Origin: Jackrogersella multiformis
Taxonomy: Eukaryota; Ascomycota; Sordariomycetes; Xylariales; Hypoxylaceae
Assembly (NCBI GenBank): GCA_902806575.1
Contig: CADCXD010000008.1
Span: 310,001 to 374,000 of the forward strand
DNA length: 64,000 nt
Direction of reading: 5' to 3'
In this document: piece by piece, positions 24,301 through 33,970 of the stretch
Layout of the letters: every line of letters begins with the position of its first letter
Position numbering within the stretch: the first letter of the stretch is position 1
Program-made: the position numbers and the translations under genes
The notes under the pieces: model-generated
Databases searched by the model: none
What the model saw: the letters and a program-made list of their open reading frames with translations, nothing else
Told to the model about the DNA's origin: nothing

Positions 24301-26358
24301 AAAATGCGTGAAATAGCACAACGAGCGCCGTCCCCTGGTGACCTTAGCCCGAGCACGGCACATCCCGCCACAGGAACCGCCGCCACTGCCGGCCAAGGAA
24401 ATTCCGCAGGCTCCCGCCGCAAATCCCACGGACCCGATGTGGACTTCACCGAGACGGATGTGCAATTTTCCAAACCACCCGTGTCTGCCAAGCCGATGGA
24501 CGATGACTCCGGAGACGATTCGGATGACGGCCTGTTTGCCATTCCGATGAGGGGAAGGCAGCCGTCGAAGAAGGGGGTGCGCAAACAGCCGAGCCGCAAC
24601 GAGACAAGTGTACTCGATAGCGATTCTGAATCTAGCGAGGGCAAAAAGCCAAACTTGAGGGTAAAGACTTCAAGAAGTAAGAAAGGTCTGTCAGTATCGT
24701 TTAATTCTTCTCCAGGCAACACGCCTGATCTGGAGGATGACGAGAGTAGTATCCGGAGCGGACGTGACTCTCATCGCCGCACGCCGGGGACTCCAGGTTC
24801 AGATCAATGGCAGTCAGACGACAGCAAGCTTAACCGCCGAAAATCGTTTGTCGACCGTGGTGTGTGGGCCAATCGTCCACCTCCCGAGGCTTTGCTTAGC
24901 AACCTTGATGCCTTCTTCCCGGAGCTTGACCTTGATCAGCCTGTGCTTGATGAAAATGAGCTGCCCGTATCACCTATAACAGAACAAGAGGAGCTCTCAG
25001 GTGGAAACGGAAAGACCCCTGTATCGGCTTTGAACATCCAACCACTTGCGCCTGCTACTGGAACTGGTACTACGAGATCGTATAATGAGAGCGACACGCT
25101 AGGCTCTGACGAGTCTACTCTGAAGGCACTAGAGCGTCCTCCTTCAATCGCTTCTGTTGCAACGCGGAACATGCAGCGCTCTAGCGGTCTCGGTCGGATG
25201 AAATCTATTCGAGAAGTGGCACGCGGTGCTCACGAAGCGAACAAGCGCTTCACCACATCTACAACTAGTGCAGGCGGAGGAGCCTCGTCGATGATTCAAC
25301 GCCGCAAGAGCACGAAGATGTTTGGCGCTAACGTCGTGCAAATCCGTCCCGAACGCGGGTCGATGATTGTACCACAGATCCCACAGGATGTTCTCCCGAA
25401 GCGACAGACTACGTTCCGATGGTTTAAGGGTGAGCTCATCGGGAAAGGTACATACGGACGTGTATACCTTGGTATGAATGCTACGACAGGTGAATTCTTG
25501 GCTGTCAAGGAAGTTGAAGTCAACCCTAAAGCTGCGGCCGGGGATAAAAACAAGATGAAGGAGCTTCTCAAAGCCCTCGACCAGGAAATCGACACGATGC
25601 AGAATCTAGACCATGTAAACATTGTGCAATACCTCGGTTGCGAAAGGAAAGAGACGAGTATTAGTATATTCTTAGAGTACATTTCTGGTGGTAGTATTGG
25701 GTCCTGTCTGCGCAAGCATGGGAAGTTCGAGGAGCCAGTGGTCAGCTCGCTGACACGGCAGACGCTTTCCGGTCTCGCCTACCTCCACCGCGAAGGCATC
25801 CTGCACCGAGACCTGAAGGCCGACAATATTTTGCTGGATGTGGACGGGACGTGCAAGATTTCCGACTTCGGTATCAGCAAGAAGACGGACAACATCTACG
25901 GCAATGACAAGACCAACTCGATGCAGGGATCTGTGTTCTGGATGGCGCCCGAGGTGATCCGCTCCCAAGGTGAAGGATACAGCGCGAAGGTCGACATCTG
26001 GAGCTTGGGGTGCGTCGTCCTGGAAATGTTCGCGGGCAGGAGACCCTGGAGCAAAGAAGAGGCAGTCGGCGCGATATATAAAATTGCGAACGGAGAGACC
26101 CCACCGATCGCAGACGATGTGCGCGAGGCCATTAGCCCCTATGCTCTGGGGTTCATGTTGGATTGCTTTACAGTGTACGTGCTTCCTTTTTATGGGTTAC
26201 AGATGACTAGGGATTGTTACTGACGAGCATACAGTGACACAAGGGACCGTCCAACAGCCGAGCGCTTGTTGACGCAGCACGAGTTCTGCGAACTCGACGC
26301 GGATTATAATTTCTTCGACACGAATCTTTACGCCAAAATTAGGGGCACGTTTCAGTAG
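21346..26358 (+). CDS. BCK1: Bck1/Mck1-type MAP kinase kinase kinase (cell-wall integrity)
   Basis: This is the MAPKKK that acts between protein kinase C and the Mkk1/2-Slt2 module in cell-wall integrity signalling. Two exons, 21346-26174 and 26235-26358; the 60-nt intron (GTACGT donor, TACAG acceptor) interrupts the kinase domain near its C-terminus, in phase. The product is 1,650 aa. The start chosen is the ATG at 21346, in a CCACCATG context. A Pro-rich N-terminus is followed by a SAM-like segment (about 231-297, WPLDHVLLWLAANHF), a Ras-association-like/ubiquitin-fold segment (about 587-675, YILITVDGWNYRLCDV), and long Ser/Pro-rich linkers. The kinase domain starts at about 1358: P-loop GKGTYGRV (1366), Lys1388, HRDLKADN (1487), DFG (1507), APE (1534). 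All catalytic residues are present. A polyproline tract near residue 210 may bind SH3 or WW partners. Confidence 0.94.
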
Positions 26359-28258
26359 ATGGCTGCTGGGTGTATGTGAATGATAGACGAGGAATAAAGC
26401 CTAGATAGTCTTTGTACCAGGGTTCAAGTCCTTGGTCTCATGTAGGGCTTGTTGTTTTCACGAAGGAAAGAAGTGGGAAATGATAAATGTCTGCTTCGAA
26501 TAGAGGTACAAGCTAGGACCTCGTTTGCGGGCTACTGGTACCGCAGTGTGGTACCATACCATACCATACCATACCATATCCCTCGGACAAGGTTATTTAC
26601 GCGATGATCGTTTTAACGGCCTTAGAGAAGCCCTAATGATAGTGTGAAAACAGGCGGACTGCGACGCAGGTTACGACAGGATAGCATGGCATGATTGGAT
26701 AAAGTATCGCGCCGGGGCTTGTACATCGAACCTGTATGTTAAAACACTCACTCCTTCTCACGAGCATGGCGTTTGCGGAACGGACTTGGCCCGGTCCGGA
26801 CACGTTACGATTATTATAGAAGGGTGGGAATGAGGGATGGTAAAGGGGCTCCGCGTGTGTATCTGGGTACCTAGTCAGGTAACTATGTGTTTATTTTTAT
26901 GAGAGCGTGCTAGTGTTGCGTGATTAGATGATTATGATGATTTAGTGTGAGGGGTTATGGTTTTGATGGCATGAATGGTTATGTTTGATCACTCCTTGGG
27001 ATCTCGGGATTACAAGCCTAGATACCTACCTCCTAGGACGGCTCCTGTCGCAATGTAAAGATAGGGCATCGTAACAACTCCGATTGGGATGCGTTCATAT
27101 ATATTCTCTAGGGTAATTATTGCAGTATAATTGTGGATCTTTACCCCCTGCCAGGACCTGCTCTCCTACCTAGGTACCTATAAATATACCCCTACTGGAG
27201 CCCTTTTGGGGCTCCCTAGAGCTACCAAAACTCCCTCGTTCTCAACTGGTTTTGGTCTGTGATAATAATGTACGACGAATTCATGATGTTTCGATACCTA
27301 CCTAGGTAGGTACCTAGGCAGGTACGGTTATAGAAGGCTATCAAATCACCCACACTCGTACTTGATGGGTAGGTACAGAGATAGAAACTCGGAATAATAT
27401 CGGAGTGTTCTTGGGACAGCCTTACACAATACGCTTCTTGATATGTGATCTGAGTAAACGAAAGATGTTGTTTCTGTTATATCGTTGCTCCTGCTCGAGC
27501 AGTGCCCAATTTGACTTAATGGTAATAAGGGCGTTTTTCAAGCGGATAACATTATCAGACTAGGTTGCTGTCCGTACAGCCATTTCTAGCTGGTCTAGGG
27601 AATGTCCGAGCAGAATATTAGATTCAAGTTCGAGATTGTATACCTATATCTTTATCTGATCACGAAGACGTACATGTAAGACTGGGAATGACTCCACTCG
27701 TGTAAGCCATCTGAGCCCTCGTGAATACTGTAAGGTAGGGGTTCACGGGTTGAACCGGATGGTTAGGTATCACCCTTTAACCGCCAACGCACAGCTTTAA
27801 CTTTATGAAAAGATTTCGACGTAAGAGACAGTCGAAAGACATAGTAATTAAAATGATATAGCTAAACTGGTATTAACTATAATTTAATTATCAGTCTCGA
27901 ATCGTCAAGATCATAGGTGTTTAATATCAACGTGTTTTGCCATGCTGTTAGAAGAGAAGGCTGCAGTGAAGAGGCACAGCTCTTCTTACAACCAAGCACT
28001 ATACATACCTGTATTATGGGTAAGGTTTCTGAGAATTCCGCGTACCGGTTTAGCCTCCTAGCGATTGCAAGGACTGGGAAAGGGTCGGTTCACTGCACTC
28101 ATGCCTCTTTTTGCTCCGGACTTATGGTCGAAAGCCGAACGCGACGTTCATATACGCAGACACTTGGCTACTACATCTTAAAAACCGGGAATCACACATG
28201 GATAATATGCAACTTCCTGGATTCAAGCCATATGCCTTGTTGCCAATCGCGCAGGAAT
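26359..28258. other. Intergenic region, 1.9 kb
   Basis: No gene supported. It contains an ATACC pentamer repeat at about 26,550-26,578, CCTAGGTA palindromes at 27,168 and 27,298-27,320, and a tRNA-like T-arm at 26,418 that I rejected. The last 340 bp are in frame with the following pseudogene but carry no recognisable domain. Confidence 0.6.
26550..26578. repeat. ATACC pentamer microsatellite
   Basis: Five or more tandem copies of the pentamer ATACC/CATAC, about 195 bp downstream of the BCK1 stop codon. Confidence 0.9.
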
Positions 28259-28923
28259 ATGGAACCGTCGACGCCTTCGAATTCAGCCCTGTCCGGCGAG
28301 GTGCGTGATGCCGAGAAGGATGTCAGGGTTTCTGTGTATAACCCTAACCCTAACCCTGATTCTGCCCTCGATGAGCTTCCCCTATCGACACGTCGCCGCT
28401 CGAAGGGGCCTTGCGTTTGGCCTCGTCAGTATTGAGAACGCTTTGGGCGCTGTGATCGGGACGGCCGTTATTCCCGTCTTGTTCGACCGCATCGGCTTCC
28501 CCTGGACCATGAGTGCTGTCGCTCTGACCTACTTCGTCTTGATGGTGGGGGCGGAAGACGGTGGCGACGACGTGCATTCGGCTGATAACTTGCTCGTTAT
28601 CTTGTGCACCACAATGTATGTCGACTCTCTTGAGTCTTCGACCTTTATTTTCTTGATGAATATAGATGTCCATCATGTGTAAGATTTGACTAATCCCGAT
28701 GACTACCTAGGTAACTAGCATGGTGGGCAGGGTAATGCCAGGCTGGCTCGGCGACCGCTACGGGCGCTTCAACACAACCATCGCGTTCACTCTCTTCTCC
28801 GTGGTGCTCGTCCTCTGCGTGTGGATAGTGGCGCGTTTTGGAGCAGCGGAAAAGTCTGAGGAGGCATTTGCTGGCAATATGACACTTAGTTTATTTAGAT
28901 TTCCTATGTACGTACCCATTTGA
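28259..28923 (+). pseudogene. MFS (monocarboxylate-type) transporter pseudogene, internally deleted
   Basis: The fragments match the fungal monocarboxylate-transporter-like MFS family but cannot make a 12-TM protein. The first frame, from ATG 28259, gives a typical hydrophilic cytoplasmic tail (EVRDAEKDVRVS, then an Asn-Pro run). The frame then changes, and the first three or so TM segments are missing. The next frame gives AARRGLAFGLVSIENALGAVI and an adjoining TM, about TM4-5. A further gap follows, then GRVMPGWLGDRYGRFNTTI with one TM (the loop and TM around 8-9), ending in a stop at 28921-28923. A CCTAGGTA-bearing stretch at 28,680-28,720 separates the last two pieces. The Asn-Pro run is encoded by telomeric repeats. 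Family assignment is moderate, pseudogene status strong. Confidence 0.72.
28339..28357 (+). repeat. Interstitial telomeric repeat (TAACCC)3
   Basis: Three perfect copies of TAACCC plus one extra T, the complement of the TTAGGG telomere repeat used by most filamentous fungi. It lies inside the decayed MFS gene, a few codons before the point where sequence homology and reading frame break. Confidence 0.9.
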
Positions 28924-29510
28924 AGGTGGGATAGTTGGGGTTACATGCATATCCGCGTCTCATGGGTGTCTAATTGGGACTGAATGAGGTAGGGGGCGTT
29001 CTTAGAGCGGACCATGTCTAATAATACAAAAGCAAGCGTGCGAGGCACTATGAGGGGTTTAAATTTATTCAATTTTTGGCACCATAGCCAGTGCTGTTTC
29101 AAGGCGTTGCTAGTGAACGTTACAGCACCGAATTCTACTACGAAGTTGTAAGATAAAGGACGCTGTCCTTTGGTGTACATTGGTCTCAATGCCGGAGACT
29201 ACGGTGTTCTGACGAATCGTAAATTATAGGTAGGTACCTAGGTAAGGATAAAAGAGGACACAGAGGAATCTGCTATAACCTAAACGGCGGCAATGTGCGG
29301 TGGACGAGCTTACTTTGGTTCTCGGTAAGTATAATCAACATGGCACACGACCAGTAGCATACATGGGGTAGGTTAGGTACCTTGGTAGTTGAGGATATTA
29401 TTAATTTTAGAATACTCAATGTCTCCTTTTTTTAGATTTTTATGCATGCTTTGGCTCTCTATGTCCCTACTTAGCTACAACTTTGAGCGCTGTGCAAGCG
29501 AGTCCCGCCC
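28924..29510. other. Intergenic region, 0.6 kb
   Basis: No gene supported. The MFS pseudogene ends on the left and the SDR gene reads leftward into this gap. One CCTAGGTA palindrome occurs near 29,237. Part of this DNA may be unrecognisable remains of the MFS C-terminal half. Confidence 0.5.
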
Positions 29511-30476
29511 CTAGGCCATGCCCCCATTAGCGCGGAGCACCTGACCCGAAACCCATGACGAATGGGATAAGAAGACGATAGTTTCCGCGATATCCTCAGG
29601 GGTGCCGATGCGCCCCTGAGGGTTGAAGTTGGCTATGGTCTTGAGCATCTCCTCGCTCTTGCCGCGGAAGAAGAGCTCGGTGCCCGTAGGACCAGGCGCG
29701 ACGGCGTTGACGAGGATCCCCTTGCGGCCGAGGTCCTTGCTCATGACGCGCGTCATCTGCTCGATGGCGCCCTTGGTGCTGTTGTAGAGAAGGTAGCCAG
29801 GCATGACGGTAGAGGCGACGGCCAAGGTGGTAGACAGGAATATGATATGCGAGCCGCGCGCCATATGCGGTGCGGCGGCCTACGAGCCAAGCTGTTAGCA
29901 GCCATTCAACCACGCCTGGAATACGTGTTTCATAGATGATTTGTCCGTCGGCGAGAATTGAGAAATGCTTACCTGGGCAAGAAAGTAAGGACCCTTAACG
30001 TTGAGGGAAAAGGCACGGTCAAAGTCATCTTCGGTAGTGTGCTCGAGGTCCTTCATGGGCAGCACGCCGGCGTTGGGAACGAGTACGTCAATCTTGGAGT
30101 AAGCGTCGACCGTCAGCTTGACAAGCGACTGGACGCCGGCCACAGTACTGACATCAGCGCGAACGAGACGTGCTTCGCCTGCGCCGAGCTTCTGAACCTC
30201 GGCGAGTGCTTCCTTCGCGGCCTGCTCATCAGAGGAGTAGTTGATGACCACAGTGGCGCCCAGGCGTGCGAGCGCGATGGCGGAGGCCCTGCCGATGCCC
30301 TTGGAAGCGCCGGTGATGATGGCAACCTTGCCACTAAGGGAAGGAGAAACGTTGGTAGCCATGATGGACTCGGTGGTGTAAGTGCGACTAGGTGGTACGG
30401 ATGCGTGGCTTTTGGATAATAAAGCTGAGTGGTCCGGCTTGAGACGGCGTGAGAGTCTGCACAGAGCTTGCTTCAT
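29511..30476 (-). CDS. NAD(P)-dependent short-chain dehydrogenase/reductase
   Basis: A classical SDR, 290 aa from ATG 30476, or 252 aa from the second ATG at 30362 (MATNVSPSLSGKVAIITGAS). Two exons, 30476-29973 and 29879-29511; the 93-nt intron has a GTAAGC donor and CGTAG acceptor, phase 0. The Rossmann motif is TGASKGIG. NAG appears in VPNAG, the catalytic Ser in IIFLSTT, and the YxxxK pair in YNSTK. APGPTGTE follows, as in family members acting on 3-oxoacyl or sugar/ketone substrates. The 38-residue extension before the second ATG is Arg/Ser-rich without acidic residues at its start (MKQALCRLSRRLKP) and ends near RTYTTES, so it could be a mitochondrial presequence. Substrate unknown. Isolated from obvious partners; the nearest intact genes are transporters and a regulator downstream. 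Confidence 0.88.
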
Positions 30477-31206
30477 TGAGGGTTGCTTGACTTGGAGCAC
30501 AAAAAACCTAAGGTCCGGCGTTGGGCTTTTAATACATGGAGATCCATCTCGTGTAGTCTTGTAAGGTTGAGCCTCGAAGATGCGATAAGTCCGTGGTCGC
30601 AAAAGCCGTTCGTTGTTCACGTACTCTCATGCTCTGCCAGGTTCGGATCGCGCTCTTCAATGCGTCGCTATCTCCGACCGCGTCGGGAATTAAGTCAACT
30701 AACCGTTCTCCGATCATTCTGAATGCGAACTATCCATTCATTCGTACAGATTCTTCGTGGTATTTGTGTAATTAGTTGATTACAACTATTGAAATTATAA
30801 AATCATTATTATACCTCACTCGGAGCTAATTGGAGGCGTTGAAAGCCCTTAAGTCCTTATAAATTGTACTGTTGCCAAGCTAAAAGGGGCGAGGTAAGTA
30901 TCTCGTTGCGACTCTCACATATCACCCCTTCGAAAGGTCTTAAATGGGAACGGACCGGTGGCAGAATGTCACCCTATACCCTTGTAAGTCACCATAGAAC
31001 TGGTAACTGAATACCCCTATTCCTTTTTGCTATAAGATAAGAAGCCAAGGATTCAAGTGTTAATGTTAAAATTATACCTAAGGTTAGTATTATAGAATTA
31101 CATTTAAAATCAACTCTAAAAACATATAATACCTAACTTTCTTAATTACACACCTAGGACTTGTCAATCCTACCCAAGATGGCGAAGTAAAATTCCGTTC
31201 AGTGAC
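30477..31206. other. Intergenic region, 0.7 kb
   Basis: No gene supported. The region is AT-rich from about 30,770 to 31,180 and lies between the SDR promoter and the 3' end of the AAA+ pseudogene. Confidence 0.5.
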
Positions 31207-32806
31207 CTATCTCTGCCCCCCCACTTCTTTGGGGAAGATGGTGATTTCTTTATGATCCTCCGTTATTGGATGTACCTGCATCAAATAGTTCTGATAGTCT
31301 CCCTCGTTTATGCTACCAGTCACTAAGTCGTCCGTCTCAGAATACTTCAGCACTAATTCCCGTCGTAGCCTTCGAACACCTTTGAAGATAGAGCGTGCAC
31401 CAAGCTCTTTCTTGTAGAATCTCCTCGAAAGCTCTTCGCATAGTTTCCCGTCATCCATTATACAGATTTCCATATGGCCGACCAGTTGCTTGCGCTCCGT
31501 CTCTATAGGACGTCGAGCTTCTCCAAAATGAACTTATGAGCCACAACAGCTCGCTCACCCTTGCTGAAGGGGAAATACGGCACGATCTCATCGATGCGGC
31601 CTGTAATCGCTGGCTTGAATATTGTCAGTGTGATATAGGATGTATTTGTTGGTATAAACTAACAGAGAACCGGGGTGTGTAAAGCTGCTCGAGCTCTTCC
31701 TGGAGGGGTTCAATTGATATTTTGTCTACATCTTCGTCTTTGATTTTGCCGAAGTGTAGTCCATGGAATCGTGAGATAGCTATGTCTCCGTAGTTGGTAG
31801 CCAGGATCCATATCACCTTTCGACAGTCCAATTCCGAATTGTCATGATCTCCACGGCAGTCGCGGTATGTGCCTAAGCAACCTAAGTATTGTTTCTGCTA
31901 CAGGGGGTCTTGTTCATGAAAGACATACCTTCGTCCATGATATTCAGTAGTGAACTCCATATGTTACTATCGGGTTTGTCGAATTCATCTAGGAAGGCGA
32001 CACATCGCTTGCCTTGGTTCTCTACAAGGAAGTTGTTGAGAGGCGATCCGGTTCTATTGCTTTCGAACCCGAACGTGCTCCCCAAGAGTGCTACTTGCGA
32101 ACTAATATAAGAACAGTCTATTTTGATGATTGGAATTGAAAGCAAATCACCCATCTGCTGGGCAAGCTCTGTCTTCACATGCCCAGACAGACCAGCAAAG
32201 ACCATCACAAGAGGCTTGTCGGCATTCTGTGCAATATGAACATAGACGGTCTCGATCACCAGTCTCACCGATAGTTCTTGACCAATAATCTGAAATGGCA
32301 ACTTCAGGAGCGCTGTCATCTCATGCACCGCAGCGATCTGTAGCATACGCTGTCCGAGTTTCCGGTTACGGCTGGCCCGCCAGAGATAATACCGCGTTGT
32401 TAAGTTCAGCGACGCCGAAGACCTTACAGTTAACATTAGGGTTATACTCGAGGAGTAACTGAATGATATCAAGGTTCCCAGTGTCGATTGCGTATGCGAT
32501 TACTCGATGGCCCTTGACATGATGGTCCAATGCTTTAGTAACCTTCTCCGGATCGAATCGCTGGATATAGGCTTTGATGGTTGGTTTGTCGCATTTTCTT
32601 GATAGCGTAGTCGCCAGCGTTTTCGCGGAAAACTGGTAACCCTCCCGAGAAAGTGCAAGAGCCGGCAAGCTATCATCGCTATCGAAATGTAGCTTAGGAA
32701 GGCAAAGTCCATCATCTGCCGCCGTAGACTTAGTTATGCCATTGGAAGGCATTCTTGTTGCTAGGCTTGTTTGAGTGGTTTTGGTTGGTGGCGTGAAGTT
32801 ATACAT
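31207..32806 (-). pseudogene. Ankyrin/AAA+ (ClpB-like) ATPase pseudogene
   Basis: Fragments of one gene read leftward. The N-terminal part (from ATG 32806) ends in ankyrin-like repeats (DTGNLDIIQLLLEYNPNVN) and stops at 32366. A shifted frame continues into an AAA+ domain with Walker A-like GLSGHVKTELA and Walker B VAFLDEFDK. Two good introns follow (31928-31873, GTATGT donor; 31663-31614, GTTAGT donor), leading to WILATNYGD and PAITGRIDEIVPYFPF. Near 31,522 the frame breaks again by one nucleotide. The C-terminal Clp-like region (ELGARSIFKGVRRLRREL) continues in the new frame to 31207. The residue before the Walker A Lys is Val instead of Gly, which should abolish normal nucleotide binding. 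The first break could alternatively be a 43-nt intron; the second has no good intron explanation. Probably a pseudogene. Confidence 0.75.
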
Positions 32807-33970
32807 CAGACTTGTTTTCTGGGAGAACGAGGGTTGTCACTATGCCTACTCGTTGATTGTGAGAACTTGGGCACTCTCTGTAGTCGATTGCTTTTAGAGC
32901 AACGAGATTTATATTATATTCTATCATATTCTATTGACGTTCAAACATACCTACCTACCATACACACAGACAGCCGTCCCGTCTCCGTTTGCCCATACCG
33001 CAACGAGATGAGGTCGGCGATCTTTTCGGCTCTGCAGCGCTATCTGGCAGAACATGGACATGCGCATATCTGACAAGAAGCTAATATCTGGTGTATATTC
33101 TGTCAGGTGAACAGCTAGCTCTGTCATAAAACAATAGACTGTCGTATTTTTTGTATCGAGATGATAACTTAACATTCGCTAGACTACTTGAATCCGTTTG
33201 CTTCGACAACTTCAACCTTCGAACCTAGTGATTTAATTCGGTAATGTGAACATGGATTTGGTCCCTCTGATCCTATTAATAGATGCCATGGAGAGATATT
33301 ATGTTTAGATTAGGTAGTCATATATCAGCCGAAGTGAGGTTATTCAGACCCACCCATATTCCGATATGACCGTCGTTCTCCCGTTGGCGCTACAAAGTCC
33401 ACCATTGGATACCTAATTTGACGGGATGTCGTTCTTATCCGTGTGGGTCTGGATACCTGCTTTTTAACAAATGAGAAGCGTTGAAATACTCTGTCGAAGA
33501 CAGAGAAAGCTCTGATGACGCGTGACGGATAGCTACCTCTCCTATAGCAAACACGGGTGCGATTCCGCTAAAGTCAAGCTTGTGCTAGACACACCCCCAA
33601 ACCAGATGAAATTCATTTTAGGACCGGTTGTAGGAAGCAATGTGACAGGGAGCATATGTATTTTTGATAACCTGTCGTACGACAGGACCTGCATCCTATC
33701 AATAGACATATTGACCTACGCCTACGGCCTCCTCAAGCTACACGGTGCCCTGTGGTACCCGACGTTGCCGCACAAGTTGGCCGGCGACCCGATCTCAACC
33801 ACCATATTCATCGTACAGGGAAGAATTTTGTCTAAGAGGTACCAAAGCCATGGATTCAGTCTTAGCGACTCAGCCTCCCTTGAGCTGTAATATTAGTATA
33901 TTCCCTCGGATGCTAACTGTAACCTAGCACTATAGATTTGATAGTCTCGTACTATCTACGGGTACCTAGA
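32807..33970. other. Intergenic region, 1.16 kb
   Basis: No gene supported. A 122-codon open frame at 33,522-33,890 has no recognisable features and was rejected. The region separates the 5' end of the AAA+ pseudogene from the stop codon of the MFS exporter. Confidence 0.5.

Noticed and set aside
21426..26132. Long antisense frames within BCK1, including a Gly-rich one at 21,426-22,019
   Set aside because: Antisense of Pro-rich and Ser-rich coding DNA gives open Gly/Arg-rich frames; no independent evidence.
26415..26440. tRNA-like T-arm (GGTTCAAGTCC with a pairing stem)
   Set aside because: No matching acceptor stem, D-arm or anticodon arm upstream at tRNA spacing; chance similarity.
27917..28258. 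Upstream extension of the MFS pseudogene frame
   Set aside because: Open but without membrane or family features; the typical cytoplasmic tail starts at ATG 28,259.
32330..32410. A 43-nt intron explaining the first frame break of the AAA+ gene
   Set aside because: It is shorter than every other intron here and would remove coding-like sequence; kept only as an alternative to a frameshift.
33522..33890. 122-codon open frame between AAA+ pseudogene and exporter
   Set aside because: No recognisable motif, no splice partner and no homologous pattern; likely chance.
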